A stretch of DNA of 64,000 bases from Undaria pinnatifida (Eukaryota > Sar > Phaeophyceae > Laminariales > Alariaceae), in contig JABAKD010000025.1 in NCBI GenBank assembly GCA_012845835.1, forward strand, positions 17,359,976-17,423,975. Direction: 5' to 3'. Under the pieces are notes generated by a model. The model had not been told where the DNA came from. It ran no database searches and saw only the letters and a list, made by a program, of their open reading frames with translations. A program made the translations under genes and the position numbers. Positions 12,501-24,500 of this stretch are shown one piece after another (within the stretch, counting starts at the first letter, position 1; each line of letters starts with the position of its first letter).

Positions 12501-15500
12501 TCATGTTGACTCCAATCTGCCTGTCTAAATAATAACGTATCTGAAATACTTGGCCATAATTAGTAGTGGGCAACTTGATAGCCAGTCTCTTGGCGGCCCT
12601 ATCGACCTTGGTTTGTCGACAGGTGCTGCGGCCGGCCGATGGGATGTGCGATCAAAAGGGTTCCCTGGTGGACGACGAGAAGCTACGGTTCGATTTCTCG
12701 TGGTCAGGAGCGTTATCTCCGGAACAGGTACAGTGGTATACTTAACAAGTACTTCGTTCAAGTCATTAATTAGCAGCAGCTGTATTACCCCTTTTCGGAC
12801 TTGAGCGGGAAAGAGTGTCGGTAAAGAAAAGGAGGGACGGTTGCAGCCTAGGTCACACGAAGCTTTTGAATCATCCCTTTCTTTAGGCGTAAGGGACGTG
12901 TCCGATATGCAACGAACGACCTATTGAGGACATCGTGACACGTACGACATGCGCGCAACATACAGTTACTTTGTACTATTGAACGCTCTCCTTCTGCACT
13001 TTTCGCTTTTAAGGTCGATATAGACGGGTCCCCCAACGCCTATTAGTGTAACTAAGTTCAATGTGTACAACAAAATAGCCACTTTTCATGTGGCGAGTAC
13101 GTTGACGGCGTCCGTCAAAGGGGAAGAATGCCGATAACCGCAAGGCACTTGCTAGTATTGTAATATTTTGTGTTGAGAAAAACTTGCGTCTTGCTTCCTG
13201 CTGTGTTCGCTGTTCGCTATTTGCTGTGCTATCTTTTGCCTTTTACTTTTATGCTGACTGCTGTCTACTGCTTGTACCCTTGCTGTGTGCTGATCGAGGC
13301 AGGTTGCTGAAGTTGAGGATATTGTGAACGAAAGCATCAGCAAGAGCCTAACGGTGTACGCCCACGTCGCGCCTCTCGAAAAGGCGAGTGTTATGGATGC
13401 TATCGACTTGTGCTACGACAGGAGGCGCTCCTATTTTTTTTAAGGCTTTTATAATCATTTTAACAAGAAGTCCATACCGAACCCACACCTCATTGATAGA
13501 CTACGAAAGTGCACCCGATGAGAAATTCCACGGTCTAGGTATTCAACGGCCTGTATTAAAAATAGGATGACAGTGGGTAGTTCCTCAGTTAAAGAGCCAA
13601 GTCTTGCGGAAACTGTCCAAAAAGGGCCACCCTTATCGTAGCAGGCGGTATATATCCATTTTAGTACTAGATGGTCTATTATTCACACCTTAATTCTTTT
13701 GGGGCCCATGTACAGCGATTAAACAATCGAGAAGTGCGGTCAAACAGTAGTGTGAACATGCGACATACGGGAGTGCAAGCTATCCGGGTGCCCTACAACT
13801 GCTTGCTTGATTTGGAGTCCGAGGTTGAAAACACAATCCTCTTAACTTAGCCGGCGTTGCTTCGTTTACCTGATGCTACGCAGTTACCTACCTACCTACC
13901 TACCTATCTACCTATCTATCTACCTACCAGGTACCTATCTATCTACCTACCAGGTACCTGCGGTATTCTTTAACTCTGTTACCGATCATTTTATTCAAGT
14001 ATTGGATTGGATGAGGCTTCCTGCTCCCGCAGAAGGTCCTCACCTGTGGATACACCATCCGCGCTGAGGGTGCCTTCGGTCGAAGTGCCCTCAGCGCAGC
14101 AGTATTTCCTAAGGGAAATAAACACAACTGTTAGAAGAATACCCAGTGTAGGGTGGGTGGGGTGGTCTTAACTTTTTCCGCTCCTCGCTGGTATCTCGTC
14201 GAGGATTTCCGGGACTAACATGAGTGAGCTCGCTTCATAGACATTCCTAGTAATTGGTAGCAAACATATGGTTCCAACTTTTGTGCCAGCCGTGGGAACC
14301 TGAAGTTGGTTGACGATATTACTGCGGTATTCTTTAACTGTGTTACCGATCATTTCATTCAAGTATTGGGTTGGATGAGGCTTCCTGCTCCCGCCGGTGG
14401 TCCCACCCGAACTTCTCTCTTTTCTGACCACCAGCCTGGAGCCATGTTACCTCAACCCACCCAAACTTACATAACTTAAAATGCAACTTCGGCGAACATG
14501 CAGCAAAATCTTCCGCGAAGGCAGGTGACAGTGGTAAGTCGGGGGCATCGGCACAAGCCTGCTCCCGTTGCCGCTTAGCCCCTGCTACTCTCGTACTAGT
14601 GGTAGACCCAATATAGTATCGTGCCATGCTCTCCGTCTTCCAGCCGCCCATGTGCATGATCTCATCCATTGGGGTTCCTGCTAGCGACGTACTCAGGGAA
14701 CCGCCTGAGCGAAATGAATGCATTGTAAACTTGCTGGGCAGCCCGGCCGCTCGCAGGTGCCCCTGCAGCGCTGTGACCATGCGAGGCGCAGTCAGCGCGA
14801 CGTCTCCCCGACCCCCACCTGGCAAAACTACCGGAAACAAATGTCCTTTGGCGTATGTATGTACCTACCTTTTTTCTACCTCCCTGTGTATGTATCTATC
14901 TATATATCCGTGTGCGAAGTTTCACGAAGTGTCTGACTCAGCAACTGCTGGCGAGATATATTTTGCAGCAGCGCTGTCCGTTCGCGTGTTGTACTTATCG
15001 TACTTTGTCAGCACCCTGCCGTGCAGTATCCTTCCACTTGGTATGCCACTGACGCGATAAACCAAACAAGGCCACGTTGCTACAATCAACATCAAGTCTT
15101 CGAAGGGGAATAATGACCCAAAACGACCAATTATCTCTAACAATAAACCACGGACTGTTCTTGGTGCGGGGTCCGATCCCTCTTAACCTTCTCCTTTCTA
15201 ATTAGGCCCTGAGCATCCGCGGGCTGCGGAGCGTGTTCGGCGAGAGGTACCCCGATCCAGTTAGGGTGCTCAGCGTCGGCCAAGATGTGAGTTTTGTGTT
15301 TTTGTGTTGTGCTTCACGTGACGTGGGCGATTTATGATATATTTTCGGAATGACAACGATATGCATACCATTCTTTTCTGTACTCTACTGTACTATGATT
15401 GTGTCGTACCACTGTTCTGTCTTGTCTTGTGTACTGTGTGTACTATACTGCACTGTTTCGTGAGTTTCATTTTTTTTTGTTTTCATTGTCATTTTTTCGT

Positions 15501-18500
15501 TTTAACGCATGGCGTGGAATGGCGTTTCTCTCCATGGTTCGGGACTCGACTACTATTAATACTAATGTACAGCAGTAGTACATAGATTCATGCATATGTA
15601 TTGTTTTCCATCACTTGTACTTTCCAGCTCACGTTGTGGAAGGCTTTACCCTCAACAGCCTTCTGGACAAACCGCCGTCACAGCCCCCCCGCCCCCCGTA
15701 TTGTGTGTGCCTTCGTTTTTGTTTTTGCACAGGGTTCCGTATTCCCATTATACTTCGAAGTACAATACTGCTATAATTATGCTACACTGATCCTACTGTA
15801 GTAATATTTCCAATTTGCAGTTTTTTTCACTGTCCATGCAAGCGTCTGTTACTATGTCGATTATTGTCCACGACTGTGTCGATCCCGTTTGTCATCGACA
15901 GGTGTCGGCGATGCTGGATGATCCCGATAACCTTGATTGGGCGGAAAACTCTGTGGAGTTTTGCGGTGGTACTCACCTCAGCAACACTTCGGAAGCAGAG
16001 ACCTTCGTGCTACTCGAAGAGGTAAGCTGATATGATATTATAAGACATGATATGGCAAGATACGAAATTACATCGACATATCACATCATATGATATGAAA
16101 TGGATATATAATATCATATCATATTTAATTCATGGTCCTCATCTCAGCAACAGGTCCGAAGCAGAGACCTTCGTGCTACTCAAAGAAGTAAGCGGGCCTT
16201 GGCTTTGACCTTGAACCACATGATGTTGACCTTAACGTCGACGTTGATGTTGGCCTTGATTCACAGTGATGTTGATATGTTGACTTTGATTTAGAAGTTG
16301 AAGTTGAGGTTGACCTTAGCGTGGACCTTGATGGTGGCCTTGACCTTTGTAGTAGTTATGATGTGTTGACCTTGAACTTGATTTTAAACGTGAACTTAAG
16401 CGATAATGGTGGTAACGTTGACGTCGACGTCGAAGTTGACTTTAACCCTGACCTCGGCCTCGACCCTGAGCTTGAACTTGAAATTATCTTCGACCTTGAG
16501 TGGATCCTGACCCGGACCATCACCTAACCTTGACGTCGACGTTGACGTTGACGGTTGCCTTAATTTTGATCTAGACGTTGACCTTGACTTTGAGCTCGAA
16601 CTTTAAGCTTGCTATCAATCGTGACATTGATCTAGATGTTGACGTTGACATTGACCTTAACCCTGACGTTGACCTTAACCCCTGTCTCAGTGCTGACCCT
16701 GTACTTGAACTTGATTTACGCGTTGGTCTTGACCTTGACCTGACCTTAACGTCCACTTTGAGGTTGACGTTGACGTTGATCTTGACTTTGATCTCGACCT
16801 TGACCTTGGCCCTCACAAAAGTGGCCTCACAAAAGTGGAATATGTTCAACGCAACCAACATAGAAACGCACGAGTATAGCCGAAACCGAACGGAAGGGCA
16901 CGAAAGCGAACCCAAGTTAAACACTCATCAAGATACCGAGTACCACCGGCCTTCAACGCGCGCGAAAAAGGCCGATGATGCTTCAAGCACAAATGGTTGA
17001 CTTCCCGCGCACTCGTCAGTATTCGCGAGCGAGCAATTTCAGCTGAATCAACGTTTGTGCATCAAAGCCAATTACCTGTCATCACCCTATCCAGCAGCCC
17101 CTGGTACAGCATGTGGCGGATGCTGTAATCGTCTTTTTTTTGCACACTTTTCCCCTCTCAAGTCTCAACGGTGTTAACACGTGTTAATGCCGGGACCAAA
17201 AAAGTATGTGCGTCAATGCCAATCATCCCATGGAATTGTGTCTGTGTCTATGCGCACTGCTCACCGGGGGTGGTTGCTACTTGGTTACCGGCAGGTACCC
17301 GTAACAGTCAGCCGTACGTAATCGAAAACGTTGTCGTATCTACATGTGTTCCTTATGCCCAGCATGAAGCCGATGAAGAAACAGATGTAATTTCAGCGGG
17401 CAACGTTCCATACAGCGACACCTTCATGACAGAATATGACTAGCAATCCTGGGGACGGCTTCTATTAATCCCCTCCCGGGGATGGTATTGATTAACCCCC
17501 GGTATTGCCGTAAGTAAGCGTACACAACTCCAAATGCTGAAAACCCTTAAATACCCGTACATAATTTTAGTGTTCTTCATGTAATACTCTCTGCTGCTCG
17601 CAGGTGGGAATCGCGAAGGGAGTACGGCGAATCGTCGGGGTGACTCGTGGACTTGCTCATACCGCACGAGAGAAGGCGAAAGCGTTCGAACAGCAGCTGG
17701 ATGCTGCGGACAAGATCGATGATATCACCCTCGATTCCACGGTGAGAAAATTGAGATATTGTACTGCTGTGTGGACCTTAAACTTTCGAAACAAGTCACG
17801 TTGAAAAATCTACCTGGTCGGAGTTTAGCCGTATGGGCATTTCACGATTTGAAATATGCCACCGTAACAGCAATTGTATAGGGTTGGCTCAAGCCGCATA
17901 AGAAGATACTGAGGCGTTTGGGCGGCAGCGGGATGCGGCGGATGAGATCGATGGCCTCACCCTCGATGCCACGGTAAAAAACAGTAGTATCAATAGTGCA
18001 CCTATTTTAATACACGTACAGTAATGGTGCCTTGACACGTTTGTATCGCCTCCATTGATGCATGGCACTCTTGTCACATCTACATCAATACACGTACACT
18101 CGTAGTACAGCTACATTAATGACCTACTGTACACGTACAGTTCAGTAGCACCCCTCTATAAACACACAGTAGCAGTGCATCTTCGCCAATACACATGCTG
18201 TAATACTGCCATGGCGTGTCTGCAAAGCCTTCATTGGTGCATCGTACTGCTGTGTTGGCCTGCTGTGTTGGCGTAGGACGATGGATCGAGGTCGTTGCAA
18301 TCGTATTCGGACCGTGCTTCTTGATCCTCAAAGCGTAGCGGGCTTACCCGTTGTGCTGACAGAGTTGAGGTGGCGAGGTTACGGGCAGATGGTCAAATGC
18401 ATGATGGGTATATTAAGCTCCCTGTCGGGCGTCGATGTAGACATTAAAAAAGTCGAGCAGTAGAGAGCGGGCCCGAGCAATCCATCTCCATGGAAAAAAT

Positions 18501-21500
18501 CCGCCCAACCGGGGAAGCCCCGCTATGAATTTCCCACTGCAATAAAGCCATTCTACTATTGTGACTCCCTACTATCTTGAACCATCGTCATTGCTGTATC
18601 ATATCCAAGCATACAATCTAGGGGCCGTGATCGTCGTTGTCGTACTCCCAGTCGCGATTGGGATTGCGACTGTTTTTATGATTCTTATTGTGACTGATCT
18701 GTGTTTGTGGTACTGATCGTGATTGTGGGTGTGGTTGCGATCGTGAATGTAATCGTGATGTTGATTAATTGTGATCGAGTCGCATTCGTTAGCATTTTAC
18801 TTAGTAGATCTGGGTATGGAGCTGGGCGTGCCGTCGTTTCCCCTCAACTCCAAGAACCATTGCCGTGGCTGCAATTGCAACCGCGACTGTAATTGTGATG
18901 ATTTTTGTGATGATGGATGTTGTTGTCGTAGCCGTGGTCGCGATATTGTTCCGGATCATGACTGGTTGTGATCGTGACGCGATCGTTGACTGTTTGTTTT
19001 TTAGGTTCGACGTCTGGGTGCTGAGCTGGACGTGTCTTCGTTCTCTCTCAACTCCAAGAACAAGTGCCGCGTTCGCCTCGCTGGACTAGTGCAAAAGGTA
19101 AAATGTGCTCACTAGTGAGAAACGTACTTAGTGCAAAGAGGCACTTGTTGTGAACGACACTTAATGTATACTTGCTGCATGAATCGTACCAAAAGGTACG
19201 TCATGTAATTGTAATTCGTGTGAAAGATATCGGCGTTCTCCTTCAACTCCAAGAACAAGTGCCGGTTTCGTCTCGCCGGCCTGTTGCAAAGGTATCATTT
19301 CTGGATTGTGTTTGGCTTATTTTGACAGTAGGGAATTAGTGTTTGCGTTCCGCGCTAGTGGGCGGCGTTAGGCTTTCGGCCGTAGGGTTTTGTGTTGAGC
19401 GTAGTTTTTGTTGATTGCATTATTTTTTGCTCCCTTATTTCCCTCCCCACCGGCCTTATGCCGACATATTCTTCCTCTTGGTGTTGTTTTGTCTGTGCAA
19501 CAGTCATCTGCTCCTCTTCAGCGTATGCCGTTTTTCTACAGTTATCTGTTCCTCCTCAGCGTATACCGTTCTTCTACAGTTATCTGTAGCTCTTCAGCGT
19601 ATGCCGTTCTTCTTGCAGCCTTTCCTTTCTGATATTCTTGCATCAGATTCTTCTGAACACCTGTCGTTTGTTTTGTTTTGTTTTTGTTTTTGTTTTTGTT
19701 TTTGTTTTTGTTTTTTCTCTTGTTGTATTCTTATTTTTCATGGTCTGGCTCGTTTGTTGTGTTCTCGCACCGGGTATGGTAGCATTCAACTTGCTTCACC
19801 TTGACGAATTGCCTTTGTTTGGTTCCCTGTTTCACAGTCTGTGACCACGTAATTTGTATCTCTCTAGGATGAAGAATCAAGACGAATGCTGGGTGTACTG
19901 ATGTCGTTGGGTAGACAGAACGGTGTAATATGAAGACAACACACGCATTATCCGCATGACAGTAGGCGTTTACCGTTTAGCATTTAGCGTGTTGCGTATC
20001 GTTTCCCTCGGATGCACATATCTTTATTTTTTTAATGGGTTCGTGGCTTGCCCTTTGGTTCCGCTACGGGAAAAAACCCGCGCCTGGAGTGACCCAACAT
20101 GGCACATGACATAACAGGCATAACACGGCATCAAGCTTTCAATGCGCTAGAGGAATAAATAGCATCATAGAGTAGACATACCTTTTGTTTTAGAGAGACA
20201 GAGATAGCTGTTGATACGATAGCTGGACTTAGATGGGGCAATGGAGATTATGCGCCGGCCTGCAGTTGATGAGTTTTGAAGCTGCTGTGCTTGAACCAAC
20301 ATGAACACATTTGTGTTTGCCACCGAAAAAAATGTCCCAGCAGTATTTCCACGTGGTTTCCCCCTAAGAACGGGTGTAGTTCTGCAGGGGCTACGATTTA
20401 ACCTGAAACTACATTCTGACAATGTCCAATACCTGGTAGAGCGTATCGGCCAAGAGGTTTTGAGGTTTGAACCTTGTGTACCTGAACAAACTGTAATGCC
20501 ATTGTACAGGCGAAGACAACGAAAAAGACAATCGTTCTACATGGATGGAACCTCCAATTTGAAAAATGCGATATACACTATAGCCTATGTGCCGGGCCGC
20601 AAGGGCGTTAGGGGTGAAGCTGCTGTTCTTGAGCGGTTAGCATAGTTTGTGCAGGCAAAAGCAATGAAGAACATCGTTGGGCAGTGGCTACGACAGTACC
20701 TAAATATTTACATGGGCTTTATGTGTACGGCTATGGCGAAGTAGCATACGCGCAGGGCGAAGAAAAAATTTAAGCTGCGGTTCTTGAATGAACCTTATCC
20801 CTTTTTCACTGAAAAACTATAACACACTAGTGCATGTTAGAGTCATGTGGACTAATGTAACTCAAGTAACTCAAGTACGTCGATGCAATTCTGAAAAGGT
20901 TAACATAATGTGCGCAGGCAAAGGCAATGAAGAAGAAAATCGTTGAGCAGCGGGTTGGCCAGGCGGTGGATTCTGGCAAGGCCAAAGCAGAAGAGCTCAA
21001 GCAAGCTGGGGAAAGCAAGGTGTGTTATGACCGTGTCATGGCGTGATTGACTTAGTGAACGTAATTGTGCTTATGGTCTGCCCATGGACGTATGCTATGA
21101 TAGGATACGTCCACTTCCTAGTTTTTCTGAGTATCCTCAATTGAGTAGTCGATAACTCACCAAAAAACTGACATTTGAAAAACAACACGCTTAGCCCGAT
21201 GGACAATCGCTTTTTTTTCTCTGTGTTTTGCTCATCCCATTTATTACCTTCGCGCTTTTCCCCCTCTTTCTCCCTCTCTAGACGTAACTCAGATCCAGGG
21301 TCACTGAGCAGGCTCTTTACCCCCTTCCCCCCTCCCCGCTACGGTACGCGCCTTAATTTTCATCCCGATAAGACTTCATCCGTTCCCTCGTCGACTCGCA
21401 TCGAATTGCGCCTACGCTGGTAGGCATTCTCGACAGTTGATCCCTTTTGATTTTGATTTTTGCAAACCAAAAGTCCGGCCCACGTGAGATTCGAACTCCT

Positions 21501-24500
21501 GAACGAACTCTATTACAAATAGTGTTATTAATAGTACAGTAGCATTCGGGGGTAACCACGAGGCCGCCGGGGCGACCGGACCCATTGAGTAGGTACATAA
21601 CGAATGATAATGTCAAAATGCCTGTAGGATTTGTAGGGTGAGTAGAACAGTACATTTCCAACCATATTGGGTAGTTTGTTAGTCTAGAGCTGTATTTGAT
21701 AATTTTCTTACCGTCAGTCCCAAATATTTTGCCGACAAAAGCAAAAGTGTCACCCGTTTCGTAGCGCGCGTGAATTAAAAAAAATGGCACTCACCCTATC
21801 GTTAATCGCTGCATTGTCCTGCTGCTTGCCTTTATATCCATCCTCCAATTATTACATCCCGCCCTGTACTCGCTCTCGCTGGTGTTCCGTGCGGAACTTG
21901 ACTGCAGTTCTAAATCTGCGGCGAAGGTATGATTCCCCCCAACAGCTGACTGCCGAGGTATTCGACGTAGTGTAATCACGCAGGTTGCACCCCTCAACTT
22001 TTTTTGATGCGATATTCCATCCCGATATCTACGTGCTTGTTTCAGCTGGTGTTCCGCGCGGACTTTGGCTGTGACGCGAAATCTGCGGCGAAGATCCTGG
22101 CAGAAGTGTCCAAAGCCTGCCCCCACCTGGTGAGCGCCTTCACATGAGTTCCATACTGTGGATTACCGTGTATGAATATGTGGACCATATCCTAGTAGAT
22201 ACCCGGGTATACTCGGGTACATCCAGAGTACATACCCCTCTAAACATACCCGTAGAACGTGTGCAATTGAGTTGCGGAGATGTTGGTGGAGGTGTCCAAG
22301 GTCTACCACCATCTGGTGAGCACTCTTGCGAGAGCCCCTTGCTATTCATAGCATATTCGAAGTAGTACAGTAGGGGGGCATTTCAAGTGTGCTTATTAAT
22401 AGTAGGGTAGATACCCGAGTATACCCGGGTACATATGAGAAGGCTGTATACCTACTAAACATGCCTACACGGGTACATATGATGAGGCTGTATGCCTATT
22501 AATCATGCCCGTAGACCGTTTTGCAATTTGAGATGCGAAGCTTTTTTTCAGGGGTATAGAAGGCCTGCCCCCATCTGGTGAGCGCCTCCATGGGGGTTCT
22601 GTATTATCCAGTACTGTCATACTCGGGTAAATATCCTGGTACACCGGGTACATCTATGACAGGGTACGGGTACATCTATGACAAAGTAAATATCCCCCGC
22701 TAAACACACACTTCTACTTTCCAGCTTCTGGACAAGCCGTGGTCACAGGTGTCGTCCCTTCTCCCCCCCGGTTCTTGCCTTCAAGTTTTTATCGCGCATA
22801 GGGTTCAGCAATCCCACTGCTCGTCGATTATTCATCGAGTTTTGCTAACTCACGCTCTCGCGCTTTCCGCAAGTCAATTTGTGCTCAAGAAAAATTCCCT
22901 ACGAATAATACGAGTATGCACTCGACGGGGCTCGAACTCACGAAATTGACCTATACCAGGCTCGAGGATAACCTGATAACCTGATACGCCACCGGGGCGA
23001 CCGGCACGTACCCGAAGACGATTGCTCATTTGAGTTGCGAAGATCATGGCGGAGGTGTGCAAGCCCTGCCCCCATCTGGTTTCATGGCAAACCATGGGGT
23101 TAACACGGGCTCCCATGGCAATGCCGGTAAACGTGAACGTGAAGCTAAACTCTAACGTGTACCTGGTACATACAAACGTTAACATTGGCGTTAACCTAGA
23201 AAACATTACCCTAACCCTAACTTACATTTGAAACACAACCATGAATATGAACATGAACACGGCCATGAAACGTTATTACTAGCATCGACATTAAGATGAA
23301 CAGGTGCCTTTGATCTTTGATGCTCTTCGCTCCGGACGAAGACCCCGACCGTTTTCTGTTGTGTTGCGGCGTCATTAACATAAATATTAACATGAGCATA
23401 ATCATTACTATGTTGTACGTAAATATGAACATGAACATGAACATAAACATGAACATTTGCCAGGTGTCTTTGATGCTCTTCACTGCGGACGAGGAGGCTG
23501 ACCGGTATTTGTGTTGCGGCCTCATCCCCAACTCGAAGGCTGCGAAGAAGGACGCCAACAAATGGGTGCAGGTAAGGGCACACCGTATGCAAAAAATAAT
23601 GTACTCTACCTGGTACACATATTTACTATTTGGACAAACTTTAAAGGCTTGGAACCCTAATGATACAGCTGGACGTGTAAGTGTACACAACACAATGCAG
23701 TAGGGTCCATACAATACAATGGCGTTTATTGTATGTTTTGTGTCGCGGCTTCAAGGCTGCGAAGAAGACACGCCAACAGGTCGGTGCAGGTGAGGGCTAC
23801 GCGTCTTCTTTATTGTACTTTCATTTTTAGGCTGATGTACGACTTGCTCCAGCTATGTGTATATGTGTTACGGTATTCGTTTGTTTTGTTGTCTCCTGAG
23901 GTATTTTTCCACCGCAGAACTATTGGAACCTGTCCTGTGACCATGGACTAGCTCGTGGCATGCCAGCGTACTGTATGCATACTGATATTGCCAGTACTGC
24001 CAATGTTGATGTGTACTCCAACAACTGTGTTATTATTTTGGCGATCTTGAACTTAAAGGCCTGGGAGTCGAATGAAAAAATTGGACGTGGAAGGAAGTTT
24101 ACACTACACCACAATAGAAGTTGTAGTATGTTGTGTTGCGGCCTCATCCTCAACTCCTAGGCTGCGGAGATTGACACCAAAAAGGGGGCAGCTCAGTGCC
24201 CAATCATAACGTACAGTGCACATGTTGCCAATATTGATTTTGATAATATTGCCAACGGAGGGCAGGGGGCTAAAGGGTATACGTGCTGGCCTTTCGAAGA
24301 GTACTGCTGGTACGTCCTGAAAACACAATGAGACCCACTGCTTTGAAATATTATGTTGCGCCGGCAACTGTAGCGGGCTACAACAGGACGAAAAATATTT
24401 TCTCCCAGCTGGGTCCTTTTGATGCCATTTAAAAAAATGCAGGTGCTACATGGTATGCAGTAGCAGTTCGAAAAAGACAGGTGTTACATGGTAGGTAGGC

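Noticed and set aside
13384-13388. GT donor AAGGCGA/GTG after exon D
   Set aside because: It adds four bases and puts exon E out of frame; the GC donor keeps the conserved reading.
16321-17000. Long Leu/Asp-rich and Lys/Val-rich open frames
   Set aside because: Produced by the TTGACC hexamer array; no conserved motif and both strands are open for the same reason.
20301-20645. 114-codon forward frame
   Set aside because: Contains the decayed exon I copies and no recognisable domain; lies wholly inside an AlaRS intron.
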